From Mesorhizobium sp. YM1C-6-2 (lineage in GTDB: Bacteria; Pseudomonadota; Alphaproteobacteria; Rhizobiales; Rhizobiaceae): a stretch of DNA of 64,000 bases. Shown here piece by piece: positions 1 through 10,289 of the stretch (position 1 is the first letter of the stretch; the number at the start of each line of letters is the position of its first letter). The notes under the pieces are model-generated. The model saw only the letters and a program-made list of their open reading frames with translations, was not told where the DNA came from and made no database searches. Location: positions 124,001 through 188,000 of the forward strand of contig NZ_RCIZ01000001.1 of assembly GCF_003666685.1 (NCBI RefSeq), given 5' to 3'. Made by a program: the position numbers and the translations under genes.

Positions 1-46
1 CGAGAACGCAGATCTGGTTCCGGGTCAGCGCTTCGCGGGCAGCCAT
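1..46 (-). CDS. N-terminal fragment, possibly a Fur/Zur-family regulator
   Basis: An ATG at 46 on the minus strand opens a frame that leaves the window after 15 codons (MAAREALTRNQICVL). An L-T-R-N-Q stretch this close to the start resembles the leader of Fur-family metalloregulators, in rhizobia particularly Zur. No helix-turn-helix or metal ligand is present, so this is a guess from one short motif. It lies 133 bp downstream of the XRE-cupin gene on the same strand. The inverted repeat at 69-97 sits in its upstream region and could be its operator. Confidence 0.3.
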   Translation of the reverse strand, partial: MAAREALTRNQICVL

Positions 47-68
47 GGGTCCACTTCCATCGTCCGAT

Positions 69-97
69 GATCGTCAGCCTGGAAAATGGTGACGATC
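69..97. promoter_or_regulatory. 8-bp perfect inverted repeat upstream of the partial gene
   Basis: GATCGTCA and TGACGATC are perfect inverted arms separated by 13 nt. There is no T-run after the repeat on either strand, so it looks more like a two-half-site operator for the gene starting at 46 than an intrinsic terminator of the XRE-cupin gene. The cognate regulator is unknown. Confidence 0.35.
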
Positions 98-179
98 CAG
101 CCCCGTTGCTACCGGTTCCCGCCCGCAAAGACAATCTTGCCCACTTTCGGGCTCGACCCGTCCTCGAGGAGCGCGCCCC

Positions 180-920
180 TCAATCGCCCTGGTGGCGCTG
201 CGGATAGGAGATGATGGACAGGTAGCGGATGGGCAGTTTCGTCAGTTCCTCCGGCCCGTGCGGGGCGTCGGCGTCGAAGAACAGGCTGTCGCCCGGCAGC
301 ATGCGGAAGAGGTGCGAGCCGTGGCGATAAACCACCTCGCCCTCCAGCATGTAGAGGAACTCCATGCCCTCGTGCTGGAAAGTCGGGAACACGTCGGAGT
401 TCTGCGACAAGGTGATGAGATAGGGCTCGACCACGACGCCCGACGTGTTGGCGTCGACATGGCCGAGCAGATTGTACTGGTGGCCGGCGCGGGTGCCGCG
501 CCGCTCGATCTCCAGCCCCTCGCCGGCCTTGACGAAGACCGCGCTGCGCTCCTCCTCGAAGCGGCGGAAGAAGGCCGTCACCGGCACGCCGAGCGCCCTG
601 GACAACGCCTGCAGCGTGGTCAGCGAAGGCGAGGTGATGCCATTCTCGATCTTCGACAGCATGCCGAGCGACAGGCTCGTCGCCTGGGCGAGGTCGGCGA
701 CCGTGATGCCGAGCTTCTTGCGGAAGGCGCGCACCTCGCGGCCGATCGCGACTTCCAGCACCTTCTCCTTGGAGTCGCGCACCGCGTGCGGGTTCTGCGT
801 CAGCGGCGGGCGTATGGCGTGGATCTCGGCGACCGCCTGGCGGAACGATTTCACGCCTTCGGCCGCAGCCGCTTTCTCACGCGGCTTCTTGCCCTTGCCG
901 ATTACCCCGGTGCTCGCCAT
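180..920 (-). CDS. XRE-family transcriptional regulator with C-terminal cupin domain
   Basis: A 246-residue protein. A basic, alanine-rich N-terminal tail (about 1-55) precedes a helix-turn-helix of the HTH_3/XRE type (about 60-115, with the typical [11 protein letters not shown] recognition region). A small cupin barrel follows (about 165-240; [14 protein letters not shown] and the later DADAPHG carry the conserved His/Glu positions). Proteins of this build sense a small ligand in the cupin and repress or activate nearby catabolic genes. The gene diverges from tmm with about 220 bp between start codons, so it is the natural candidate regulator of the methylamine module; that link is inferred from position. 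The start at 920 has a GAGGGG-like ribosome site just upstream. Confidence 0.85.
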   Translation of the reverse strand: MASTGVIGKGKKPREKAAAAEGVKSFRQAVAEIHAIRPPLTQNPHAVRDSKEKVLEVAIGREVRAFRKKLGITVADLAQATSLSLGMLSKIENGITSPSLTTLQALSRALGVPVTAFFRRFEEERSAVFVKAGEGLEIERRGTRAGHQYNLLGHVDANTSGVVVEPYLITLSQNSDVFPTFQHEGMEFLYMLEGEVVYRHGSHLFRMLPGDSLFFDADAPHGPEELTKLPIRYLSIISYPQRHQGD

Positions 921-1064
921 CGCCCCTCGCTCCCTACAGGGCTGATTTCACCCCGATGAATGATTTATCCCTTTCATATGCACTGACAGGAATCGATCTG
1001 CAACAATGCCGCACGAGCGGCTCGCCACTGCACTCAGCCGGCGGGCGCCGCGTTAGCACCCGCA

Positions 1065-1092
1065 TTGACAGGCTTACAGGAGAAATTATTGT
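1065..1092 (+). promoter_or_regulatory. Predicted sigma70-type promoter of tmm
   Basis: TTGACA at 1065-1070 matches the -35 consensus exactly. After 16 nt comes TATTGT (1087-1092), a fair -10 box. Transcription would start near 1099, giving a leader of about 43 nt before the ATG at 1142. TTTCAT, a half-site that also occurs in the tmoX upstream palindrome, is present in the same intergenic region near 974. Confidence 0.55.
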
Positions 1093-1141
1093 CCTCACAG
1101 TGAAATTTGTTTCCAATAAAGACAACGGGGAATTCATACCA

Positions 1142-2494
1142 ATGGGAGCATCCAAGAAGCGCGTCGCCGTCATCGGTGCAGGCCCCTCGGGGCTCGCCCA
1201 GCTCAGGGCGTTCAAGTCGGCGGCCGACAAGGGGGCCGAGATCCCCGAAATCGTCTGCTTCGAGAAGCAGACCGACTGGGGCGGGCTGTGGAACTACACA
1301 TGGCGCACCGGGCTCGACGAGCACGGCGACCCGGTGCACGGCTCGATGTACCGCTACCTCTGGTCGAACGGGCCGAAGGAATGCCTGGAATTCGCCGACT
1401 ACACGTTCGAGGAGCATTTCGGCCGGCCGATCGGCTCCTACCCGCCGCGCGCCGTGCTGTGGGACTACATCAAGGGCCGCGTCGAGAAATCAGGCGTGCG
1501 CAAATGGGTGCGCTTCAACTCGCCGGTGCGCATGGTGACCTGGTCGGACGAGACCAGGAAATTCACCGTCACCGCGCATGACCGCACCGAGGACCGCACC
1601 TATTCGGAGGAATTCGATTACGTCGTTGTGGCGTCGGGCCATTTCTCGACGCCGAACGTGCCGTGGTTCGAGGGTTTCGACACGTTCCAGGGCCGCGTGC
1701 TGCACAGCCACGATTTCCGCGACGCCACCGAGTTCCAGGGCAGGAACGTGCTGGTCGTCGGCCGTTCCTACTCGGCCGAGGACATCGGCTCGCAGTGCTA
1801 CAAGTACGGCGCGAAGTCGATCACGGTCAGCTACCGCTCGGCCCCGATGGCCTTCAACTTCCCCGAAGGCTGGGAACAGAAGCCGCTCCTGCAGAAGGTC
1901 GTCGGCAAGACCGCGCATTTCAAGGACGGCTCGACCAAGGAGGTCGACGCGATCATCCTCTGCACCGGCTACCTGCACCACTTCCCCTTTCTCACCGACG
2001 ACCTCAAGCTGAAGACCAACAACCGCATGTGGCCTTCAGGCATCTACAAGGGCGTCGTATGGGAGAAGAACCCGGCGCTGTTCTACATCGGCATGCAGGA
2101 CCAGTTCTACACGTTCAACATGTTCGACGCGCAGGCATGGTACGCGCGCGACGTGATGCTCGGCCGCATCGAACTGCCATCGCCGGCCGAGATGGCCGCC
2201 GACAGCCAGAAATGGCGCGACCGCGAGGAGACGCTCGCCGACGCCGAGCAGATGATCTGGTTCCAGGGCGACTACACCAAGGAACTGATCGAGGCGACCG
2301 ACTATCCGTCCTTCGACATCGAGGAGACCAACAAGACCTTCATGGAGTGGGAGCACCACAAGATGGAGAACATCATGGGTTTCCGCGACAACGCCTACCG
2401 CTCGCTGATGACCGGCACCATGGCGCCCAAGCACCACACCAAGTGGATGGAGGCGATGGACGACTCGCTGGAGAGCTATCTGCAGACGAAGTGA
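1142..2494 (+). CDS. tmm: Trimethylamine monooxygenase (bacterial flavin monooxygenase)
   Basis: A 450-residue flavin-containing monooxygenase that oxidises trimethylamine to trimethylamine N-oxide with FAD, NADPH and O2 in the cytoplasm. Visible motifs are the FAD-binding GAGPSG (residues 12-17), the FMO signature F-x-G-x3-H-x3-F (182-192) and the NADPH-binding GRSYSA (207-212). The stretches [10 protein letters not shown] and [17 protein letters not shown] are characteristic of the Tmm branch rather than other FMOs, and the length is right for Tmm. The start at 1142 is preferred over an in-frame ATG at 956 because it follows GGGGAA at good spacing, a promoter lies between them, and the FAD motif then sits at the expected distance. 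Nearby are a TMAO-type ABC importer and a divergent XRE-cupin regulator. Confidence 0.9.
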   Translation: MGASKKRVAVIGAGPSGLAQLRAFKSAADKGAEIPEIVCFEKQTDWGGLWNYTWRTGLDEHGDPVHGSMYRYLWSNGPKECLEFADYTFEEHFGRPIGSYPPRAVLWDYIKGRVEKSGVRKWVRFNSPVRMVTWSDETRKFTVTAHDRTEDRTYSEEFDYVVVASGHFSTPNVPWFEGFDTFQGRVLHSHDFRDATEFQGRNVLVVGRSYSAEDIGSQCYKYGAKSITVSYRSAPMAFNFPEGWEQKPLLQKVVGKTAHFKDGSTKEVDAIILCTGYLHHFPFLTDDLKLKTNNRMWPSGIYKGVVWEKNPALFYIGMQDQFYTFNMFDAQAWYARDVMLGRIELPSPAEMAADSQKWRDREETLADAEQMIWFQGDYTKELIEATDYPSFDIEETNKTFMEWEHHKMENIMGFRDNAYRSLMTGTMAPKHHTKWMEAMDDSLESYLQTK

Positions 2495-2502
2495 GACGGC
2501 TA

Positions 2503-3693
<1,191 letters not shown>

Positions 3694-3696
<3 letters not shown>

Positions 3697-4062
3697 GTCG
3701 CCGAATCTCGGCGAACCGTGGTGCTGGGCGATCTTCCAGTTGCCGTCCTTCTTCACCAGCACCCATGTCATGCGGTAGGGGCTCGGCGTATCGCCGTCGG
3801 CGAAGTCGACATGACCGCCGGTTATGGCGAGATCGGGCGCGATCTCGCGCACCTCGGGCATCGGGTACGACCTGACCCGAACGCCGGCAGGGCGTCCGCC
3901 GAAATAGGCCCTGATTTTCTCGCGCCCCTTCTGCAACTCGTCGACCGAGCCGAACAGCATCGCGTCCTCGGTGTAGAGCTTCATGTGGCGGTCGAGGTCA
4001 TGGGCGTTGAAGGCCGCGATCCATTCGGCGAGCAGCGCCTCGACGGTCGGCGTAGCGGTCAT
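3694..4062 (-). CDS. SnoaL/NTF2-like protein (SgcJ/EcaC-type)
   Basis: A 122-residue single-domain protein with the NTF2-like cone fold expected from WIAAFNAHDLDRHMKLYTEDA, FGSVDELQKGREKIRAYF and the C-terminal TWVLVKKDGNWKIAQHHGS. This group (DUF4440, SgcJ/EcaC, ketosteroid-isomerase-like) binds small hydrophobic ligands; no catalytic function can be assigned. The start at 4062 follows GGGAGGAA at ideal spacing and is preferred over 4104. It is the last gene of the minus-strand run below tmoW, 111 bp away, and its stop codon lies at the edge of the palindromic repeat. Confidence 0.8.
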
Positions 4063-4173
4063 GTCGTTCCTCCCTGACGATTTTCCCGGGAAGCTGGTTA
4101 CCATGCCATGCGGCGCGGCTCCACGATGAACGCTTAGCCCAGTTTCGACCCGGGCGGTACTATCCCGCCAATG

Positions 4174-6156
4174 TCAGCCGAGCCGCGCCCTTGCCCTTGC
4201 GCTCCAGGCGTTGAACAGGCGATCGGCGATGATGCCGATGAAGGCGATCGCCAGGCCGGCGACGATGCCGCGGCCGGCATCGGCCTTGGACAGCGCGATG
4301 AACACTTCCTGGCCGAGGTCGCGTGTACCGATCATCGCGCAGATGATGATCATGGCGAGCGCCATCAGGATCGTCTGGTTGATGCCGAGCATGATCTCCG
4401 GCAGCGCCAGCGGAAGCTGCACCTTCCAGAAGGTCTGCCGCCTGGTGCAGCCCGACACGACGGCCGCCTCGATCAGCGCCGGTGGCACCTGACGGATGCC
4501 GTGGTTGGTGTAGCGGATCGCCGGCACCACGGCGAAGGCGACGGTGGCGATCATGGCGGTGACGTCGCCGACGCGGAAGAGCATCACCACCGGGATGATG
4601 AAGCAGAAGGAGGGCAGCACCTGCAGCGTGTCGATGAACGGGGTGATGATCTTCTCGAAGCGGTCGCTGCGCGAGGCGGCAAGCCCCAGCGGTATGCCGA
4701 TCAGGCAGGCGACGACGACGGATATGCCGGTCAGGTAGACGGTGGCCATCGTCTTCTCCCACAGGCCCACCATCGCGCAGAACGCCGTTAGCGCCGCCAC
4801 GAGCAGGGCAAGCCTGGCGCCGCCGAACTGCCAGCCGGCAAGCCCGAGCAGGAACACCGCGCCGAGCCACGGAAAGCCTTCGCAGAAGGCGCGCACGGGA
4901 TTGAGGACGTAGAGGATAAGGAAGACGCGGAACGCCTCGATCACGTCGAAGAAATTGACGGTGATCCAGTTGAGCGCGATGCGCCACGCCGGCGCGGTGG
5001 TGAAGGTGATCGCCTTCGGCACGTCGGCGAAGAAGGATATGGCAAGGCTCGCCAGCGTCGTGCCGATGAGCAGGATGGCGGCAAGCGTCAGGTTGGGATG
5101 GCGCACCCAGAAGCTCTGCCCGTCGGTGAGTTCGCCGTGATATTCCGACTGTCGGCGCGCCGCCGCCTGGCTCAGCCGGTCGAGCGCGATGGCGAGCGCG
5201 ACGATGGCAAGGCCCGCCTCCATCGCCTCGCCGACCTTCAGCGCGCGCAGCGCGAGCAGCACGTCGTAGCCGAGCCCGCCGGCGCCGATCATCGAGGCGA
5301 TGATCACCATGTTCAGCGCCAGCATGATGACCTGGTTGACGCCGACCATCAGCGTCGGCCGCGCCGAGGGCAGCAGCACCCGCCAGAGCTTCTGCCGGGG
5401 CGTGCAGCCGGCCATCTCGCCGAACTCGCTGATCTCGGTAGGCACGCGGGCGAGGCCAAGCATGGTGGCGCGCACCATCGGCGGCGTCGCGAAGATGGCG
5501 GTCGCGATCATCGCCGAGACCGGGCTGTTGCCGAAGAGCAGCAGCATCGGGATCAGATAGGCGAAGGTCGGGATCGTCTGCATCAGGTCAAGCGCCGGCA
5601 GGACGAGGTACTTTTCCACCCACGGCCGCTTCCACGCCCATATGCCGACGAAGAGCCCGGTGGCGATGCAGAACGGTACGGCGATGGCGATGAGGCCGAG
5701 CGTCAGCATGGCGCTCGTCCATTTGCCGAACAGCGCGATGTAGAGGAAGAGGCCGCCGGAAAGCAGGGCGAGCCGCATGCCGCCGAAGGCGCGGCCGGCG
5801 AGGAAGGCCGCCGCGACGATGCCGACCCAGGAGAGGCGCGGCAGCGTGAAGGCGTCGGCGCCGGTGCCGATCTTGAAGTTCTTGGCGAGCAGGTCGAGCG
5901 CGAAATCGAGCGGCACGCCAAACACCGCGGTGATCGAGCGGGTCAGCCAGCTCAGATTGACCTTGAGCCAGTTCATCAGCCAGCTGATCCAGTCGTCGAC
6001 TGGCACCACCGCCCAGGCCGGATAGTTCACAGTCCACGGCACGACACTGCGGGCAAGGAACATGGCAAGCACGATCGCCAGCGCCGCGGCCCAGATGGCC
6101 AGCCATGTCTGGACGGGCCGCGCCCTGACGGTTCCGGCGTCGGCGGCGATCGTCAC
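4174..6156 (-). CDS. tmoW: TMAO/betaine-type ABC transporter permease, fused double permease (TmoW-like)
   Basis: A 660-residue inner-membrane protein made of two consecutive binding-protein-dependent permease domains of the OpuA/ProW type. Each half carries its own EAA loop: EFGEMAGCTPRQ in the first and EAAVVSGCTRRQ in the second. Such a double-length permease is the arrangement of TmoW, the TMAO permease known from Ruegeria, whereas ordinary ProW has one domain. It starts with GTG at 6156, overlapping the ATPase stop by 4 bp, so translation is probably coupled. The tmm gene nearby supports TMAO as substrate; glycine betaine or choline remain possible. A short GC hairpin (4153-4169) follows the stop. 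Confidence 0.75.
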   Translation of the reverse strand: MTIAADAGTVRARPVQTWLAIWAAALAIVLAMFLARSVVPWTVNYPAWAVVPVDDWISWLMNWLKVNLSWLTRSITAVFGVPLDFALDLLAKNFKIGTGADAFTLPRLSWVGIVAAAFLAGRAFGGMRLALLSGGLFLYIALFGKWTSAMLTLGLIAIAVPFCIATGLFVGIWAWKRPWVEKYLVLPALDLMQTIPTFAYLIPMLLLFGNSPVSAMIATAIFATPPMVRATMLGLARVPTEISEFGEMAGCTPRQKLWRVLLPSARPTLMVGVNQVIMLALNMVIIASMIGAGGLGYDVLLALRALKVGEAMEAGLAIVALAIALDRLSQAAARRQSEYHGELTDGQSFWVRHPNLTLAAILLIGTTLASLAISFFADVPKAITFTTAPAWRIALNWITVNFFDVIEAFRVFLILYVLNPVRAFCEGFPWLGAVFLLGLAGWQFGGARLALLVAALTAFCAMVGLWEKTMATVYLTGISVVVACLIGIPLGLAASRSDRFEKIITPFIDTLQVLPSFCFIIPVVMLFRVGDVTAMIATVAFAVVPAIRYTNHGIRQVPPALIEAAVVSGCTRRQTFWKVQLPLALPEIMLGINQTILMALAMIIICAMIGTRDLGQEVFIALSKADAGRGIVAGLAIAFIGIIADRLFNAWSARARARLG

Positions 6157-7238
6157 GCAGGCGCTCCGCGGTTGTCGAGGCCAGCGAGGAGATTGATGAC
6201 CGCCTCGGGCGTCACCTCGCCGATCGGCTTGCCGGCGCCGCTGGCAACCGCGAACGGCTTCTTTGCGGCGATGATCTCGGCCGAGAAGCTCGCCACCCGC
6301 GCGTCGGGCGATACCGTGCCCGCGTGCTGCCCCTTGCCTGCTGGCCGCATGATGCTCCTGGCGGAGATCACCTTGGCGCGCTGCACGTCGCGCGTGAACT
6401 CGGCGACGTAGTCGGTCGCCGGCTTCACCACCAGTTCCTCCGGCGTGCCGATCTGGATGACCTCGCCGTCCTTCATGATGGCGATGCGGTCGGCGAGGCG
6501 TATCGCCTCATCGAAATCATGGGTGATGAAGACGATCGTCTTCTTCAGCACCGACTGCAGCCGCATCAGCTCATCCTGCATCTCGCGGCGGATCAGCGGG
6601 TCGAGCGCCGAGAAGGGCTCGTCGAGGAACCAGATCTCCGGCTTGGTCGCCAGGCTGCGGGCGATGCCGACGCGCTGCTGCTGGCCGCCGGAAAGCTCGC
6701 GCGGATAGAAATGCTCGCGGCCGCGCAGGCCGACCAGATCGATCACATCGCGGGCGCGTGCCTCCCGCTCGGCGCGGCCGATGCCCTGGACCGACAGCGG
6801 GAAGGCGATGTTCTCCAGCACGTTCAGATGCGGCAGCAGCGCGAAATTCTGGAACACCATGCCCATGCGGTGGCGGCGCAGCTCGATCAGCTCGGCGTCG
6901 GAGATGGACAGCAGGTCCTTCCCCTCGAACTCGACCTTTCCGTAGGTCGGCTCGACCAGCCGCGACATGCAGCGCACCAGCGTCGACTTGCCGGACCCCG
7001 ACAGGCCCATGATGATGAATATCTCGCCCTGTCGGATCTCGAGGTCGATCGCGCGGGCCGCACCGACCAGCCCCGCCTCGACAAGCTCCGCCGAGCTGGC
7101 CTTGCCGTCGCGGCGCCGGATGAAGTCCTGGGCACCGGAGCCGAACAGCTTCCAGACATTGCGGCAGGCAAGCTTGATCGGACGCGAATCCTTGCTCTTG
7201 CCCGCGACGACAGGAGTTTCCTGCGAGGCGATCGTCAT
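6153..7238 (-). CDS. tmoV: TMAO/betaine-type ABC transporter ATP-binding protein (TmoV-like)
   Basis: A 361-residue ATPase of the ProV/OpuAA type. It has Walker A GLSGSGKST, the ABC signature LSGGQQQR, Walker B IWFLDEP and the switch His in FITHDFDEA. An N-terminal segment of about 75 residues precedes the P-loop domain, and about 90 residues follow it in place of an intact CBS pair. The start at 7238 (MTIASQETP) follows an AGAAGG-like site; the longer frame to 7379 covers the intergenic space and is not favoured. It lies between tmoX (82 bp upstream) and tmoW (4-bp overlap) and would energise uptake of TMAO or a related quaternary amine. Confidence 0.78.
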   Translation of the reverse strand: MTIASQETPVVAGKSKDSRPIKLACRNVWKLFGSGAQDFIRRRDGKASSAELVEAGLVGAARAIDLEIRQGEIFIIMGLSGSGKSTLVRCMSRLVEPTYGKVEFEGKDLLSISDAELIELRRHRMGMVFQNFALLPHLNVLENIAFPLSVQGIGRAEREARARDVIDLVGLRGREHFYPRELSGGQQQRVGIARSLATKPEIWFLDEPFSALDPLIRREMQDELMRLQSVLKKTIVFITHDFDEAIRLADRIAIMKDGEVIQIGTPEELVVKPATDYVAEFTRDVQRAKVISARSIMRPAGKGQHAGTVSPDARVASFSAEIIAAKKPFAVASGAGKPIGEVTPEAVINLLAGLDNRGAPA

Positions 7239-7320
7239 GCTCTGCCTTCTCGATAATACGGAAGAATTGAGCGGCCCCGATCGTCGCCCGAACGGGACCG
7301 CTTGTCCACGACGAACTGCG

Positions 7321-8283
7321 TTACTCGGCCCAGGCCTTCCAGGTCGCCTCGTTCTCGGCGATCCAGCCGGCCGCCACATCCTCAGGCGACTTGCCGTCGA
7401 GATCGACCTGGCCGCTCAGCGCGTTCAGCACGTCGGTGTCGATCTTGTAGTTCTTCGCCACCTTGTAGGCGATCGGCCATTTGTCCTTCATGCCTTTCCA
7501 GGCATATTTGTAGATCTCGCCGGTCGGCTTGCCGCAGTCATAGGCAGCGCTGGTGTTGGAGCCCCAGGCCGGGTCCTCGTAGCACTCCTTGGTATAGGGC
7601 GGGAACTCGACCCACTCGCCCTTGTATTTCGCCGGGGCCCAGTGGGGCGAATAGATCCACAGCATGATCGGCGCCTGCCGCTGATAGGCGGAGTCGAGCT
7701 CGGCGAACATCGCCGCGTCGGTGCCGGCGTGGATGACCGTGAAGGGCAGGCCGAGCGAGACGACGCGCTCGTCGTCAAAACCTTCCCAGGTCACCGGCCC
7801 GCCGAGATAGCGGCCGTTCGGCGCCGTCTCCGGCGTCGAGAACGCCTCGGCGCATTTCGGGTCCTTCAGCGCCTCCCAGTTGGGCAGGCCCGGGCACTTC
7901 TCCTTCATGTAGGCCGGGTACCACCATTCTTCCTTGGCCTGCGGACCGAGCGGGCCGAGATTCTCGGTCTGGCCGGTGGCGTCGGATGCCACCATCGCCT
8001 CGCCGGCGGTGGTCTGCCAGTATTCCATGGCGAGCGTCAGGTCGCCATTGGTGAGGCCGGTGGTGAGGCTGGAGAGATAGTCGGCGGTCGGGTACTCGAC
8101 CGTGTAGCCGAGCTTCTCGAGTACGCCGCCCATGATCTTGGCGTTGAGGTTGACGCTGGTCCAGTCGAACAGCGCGATCTTGATAGGGTCGCTCGATTCA
8201 GGCGCCTGCGCATAGGCGGAAGGCGTGCAGAAGCTAGCGGCGATGAGTGCGGCCGCCCCCATTCCCAGAAACTTGACGTTCAT
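7321..8283 (-). CDS. tmoX: Periplasmic TMAO/betaine-binding protein (TmoX-like)
   Basis: A 320-residue OpuAC-type solute-binding protein. A Sec signal peptide (about 1-25, cleavage near AYA-QA) is followed by a two-lobed domain. Tryptophans placed for an aromatic cage around a quaternary ammonium group are visible (FDWTSVN, MEYWQTT, GPVTWEGF, LWIYSPHW). The family binds glycine betaine, choline or TMAO. TMAO is favoured because the downstream permease is double-length and tmm lies within 5 kb. It is the first gene of the tmoXVW operon; GGGAG precedes the ATG at 8283 and a perfect operator-like palindrome lies about 80 bp upstream. Confidence 0.78.
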   Translation of the reverse strand: MNVKFLGMGAAALIAASFCTPSAYAQAPESSDPIKIALFDWTSVNLNAKIMGGVLEKLGYTVEYPTADYLSSLTTGLTNGDLTLAMEYWQTTAGEAMVASDATGQTENLGPLGPQAKEEWWYPAYMKEKCPGLPNWEALKDPKCAEAFSTPETAPNGRYLGGPVTWEGFDDERVVSLGLPFTVIHAGTDAAMFAELDSAYQRQAPIMLWIYSPHWAPAKYKGEWVEFPPYTKECYEDPAWGSNTSAAYDCGKPTGEIYKYAWKGMKDKWPIAYKVAKNYKIDTDVLNALSGQVDLDGKSPEDVAAGWIAENEATWKAWAE

Positions 8284-8364
8284 GCTGTGCTCCCATTGTA
8301 CGAACTTTCGATACCTGTTCCCCGTCGCGCGCCTTGGCGGCGCGTCGTTCGCGGCTGTACCGCG

Positions 8365-8381
8365 TTTTTCATGTTATGAAA
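8365..8381. promoter_or_regulatory. Operator-like palindrome upstream of tmoX
   Basis: TTTTCATGTTATGAAAA is a perfect 7-bp inverted repeat with a 3-nt spacer in an AT-rich island, 82-98 bp upstream of the tmoX start. It is a plausible binding site for a dimeric repressor. TTTCAT also occurs in the tmm control region, which makes the XRE-cupin protein at 180-920 the first candidate to bind here. The pairing is inference. Confidence 0.5.
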
Positions 8382-8510
8382 ATTTATATACCAACGTTCA
8401 GCCCACGCAATGGCTGAAGTGTCCGACGCAACGAGTTTGGCTGGAGCGCGGGGCCGGATCGGCTGGCAAAATTCCGGCGGGAAACCTGTTCCGGCTTTTA
8501 CGGGATTCTC

Positions 8511-10049
8511 TCAGTGGAAGCCTTGGCCGCCGCCGGCCGCACGCTTCAACGCGCCGTTCTCCATCCGGAGCGGCGCGGGGTGCCCGAACAGGAAACCCTG
8601 GAACACCTCGCAGCCGGCGGCGCGCAGCAGCGTCGCCTGGCTCTCCGTCTCGACGCCCTCGGCGATGGCATGGACGCCGAGCGCCCGCGACAGGCCGACG
8701 ATGGTGGAGACCACCGCGCCCGAGTTGGGGTCGGTGTCGAGGCGGCTGACGAAGGAACGGTCGATCTTCAGCTTGTGGAAGGAGAAGTCGATCAGGTAGC
8801 TGAGGTTGGAATAGCCCGTGCCGAAATCGTCGACGGCCACCGAGATGCCCATCTCGGTCAGCTGCTTCAGGATGGCGGCGGCGCGCTCGCGATCCTGCAT
8901 CATCGCCGTCTCGGTCAGCTCGAGCTCCAGCCGCTCGGGCTTGATGCCGGTCTCGCGGATCACGTCGCCGACCAGCCCGACGAAGTCCTTGGTCATGAAC
9001 TGGACGGCCGAGATGTTCACCGCCACGAAGCAGTCGTCGGGCAGGTGGCGGGCGTCGGCGCAGGCCTTGCGCAGCACCCATTCGCCGATCGGCCCGATCA
9101 TGCCGGTCTCCTCGGCGATCGGAATGAACTCCATCGGCGGGATCATGCCGCGCTCGGGGTGCTTCCAGCGGATCAGCGCCTCGTAGCCGACCGTCCTGCC
9201 CTTCAGCAGGTCGATCTGCGGCTGGTAGTGCAGGTCGAAATCGCCGCGTTCGAAGGCGACGTTGAGTTCCGCCTCGACCCACTGCCGGTAGTCGGCGACC
9301 TTGCCGATCTCGGGATGGAACACGGCCCAGTTGCCGATGCCGGCGGCGCGTGCGTTCTGCAGCGCCAGGTTGGAGCGCCTCAGCAGGAGCACGGGGTCGT
9401 CGCCATCCTTCGGCATGGCGACGACGCCGATCGACACGTTGACCGACTGCTGGTGGGCCGTCAGGTCGTAGGGCTCCATCAGCTCGGCGATCAGCCGCTC
9501 GGCGATGACGTCCATCGACATGTTGAAATAGGCGTCCGGGTAGAGCACGGCGAACTCGCCGGCGCCGATGCGGCCGATGACGACCTTGTCCGGCAGGGCC
9601 GCCTTCAGCCGCTGGGCGAAGGCGCGAACCAGTTCGTCGCCCTTGGCGTAGCCTATCGATTCGTTGATCTGCTTGAAGCGTCCGATATCGATGTCGATCA
9701 GGAAGACCGGCTCGCCGGTCCTTTTCGTTTCCTGCGCCGCCTCGGCGATCTTGCCGATCATGGCCGGTCGCGACAGAAACCCGGTCAGCTTGTCGAAATG
9801 CGTCTCCTTGACCACGTAGTCCACCGACTCGTCGACGCCCGCGAAGAAGGACATCGCAGCGCCGCCGGCCGCCAGCGCGCATAGCCCAGCGATGACGGCG
9901 CCGACCACTTCGGCCGGCAGGCCGACGACGCCGTCGCCGAAGCCGAACTGCAGCCCCCACAGGCCGAGTATGAAGCTGCCGAGCCCGGAACTGGCGATCG
10001 TGATCAGCCGGAACACCGGACTGCGGCTGGGGTGGCTGACTGCGGGCAT
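8511..10049 (-). CDS. Membrane-bound EAL-domain c-di-GMP phosphodiesterase with degenerate GGDEF
   Basis: A 512-residue protein. Two transmembrane helices (about 14-65) anchor it in the inner membrane. A GGDEF domain follows whose active-site motif reads GAGEF instead of GG(D/E)EF, so cyclase activity is unlikely. The C-terminal EAL domain keeps its motif (YEALIRWKHP) and further metal- and substrate-binding motifs (ELTETAMM, VDDFGTGYS, KIDRSFV, EGVET). It should therefore hydrolyse c-di-GMP, with the GGDEF perhaps a GTP-sensing regulatory module. The ATG at 10049 is preferred to a TTG at 10115 because the latter adds a non-membrane leader. It stands alone, divergent from the carboxypeptidase gene. 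Confidence 0.88.
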   Translation of the reverse strand: MPAVSHPSRSPVFRLITIASSGLGSFILGLWGLQFGFGDGVVGLPAEVVGAVIAGLCALAAGGAAMSFFAGVDESVDYVVKETHFDKLTGFLSRPAMIGKIAEAAQETKRTGEPVFLIDIDIGRFKQINESIGYAKGDELVRAFAQRLKAALPDKVVIGRIGAGEFAVLYPDAYFNMSMDVIAERLIAELMEPYDLTAHQQSVNVSIGVVAMPKDGDDPVLLLRRSNLALQNARAAGIGNWAVFHPEIGKVADYRQWVEAELNVAFERGDFDLHYQPQIDLLKGRTVGYEALIRWKHPERGMIPPMEFIPIAEETGMIGPIGEWVLRKACADARHLPDDCFVAVNISAVQFMTKDFVGLVGDVIRETGIKPERLELELTETAMMQDRERAAAILKQLTEMGISVAVDDFGTGYSNLSYLIDFSFHKLKIDRSFVSRLDTDPNSGAVVSTIVGLSRALGVHAIAEGVETESQATLLRAAGCEVFQGFLFGHPAPLRMENGALKRAAGGGQGFH

Positions 10050-10289
10050 GCACAAATTTCCCGATTCTGCGGGAACCTCTAGCACTTGCCCCTTAAGACG
10101 GGTTTCCCTGGGCAACTCGCATTTTAGCGAATGGCATCAAAGCTTCGGCAGCCGCCCGTTTCCGCCTGCGGCCGGCCACCGCGGACGCGATGGCGATGCG
10201 ATTTGCCGCCGGCTGTTGCAGAAAGGGAATGGCAACGGCTTCCGGCATAGGTTAGTCGGATAGCCCATCATGTCGCCATCGGATACGTT

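Noticed and set aside
956-1141. Earlier in-frame start for tmm
   Set aside because: It would place the FAD site 62 residues further in than in the family, and a good promoter and ribosome site lie between 956 and 1142.
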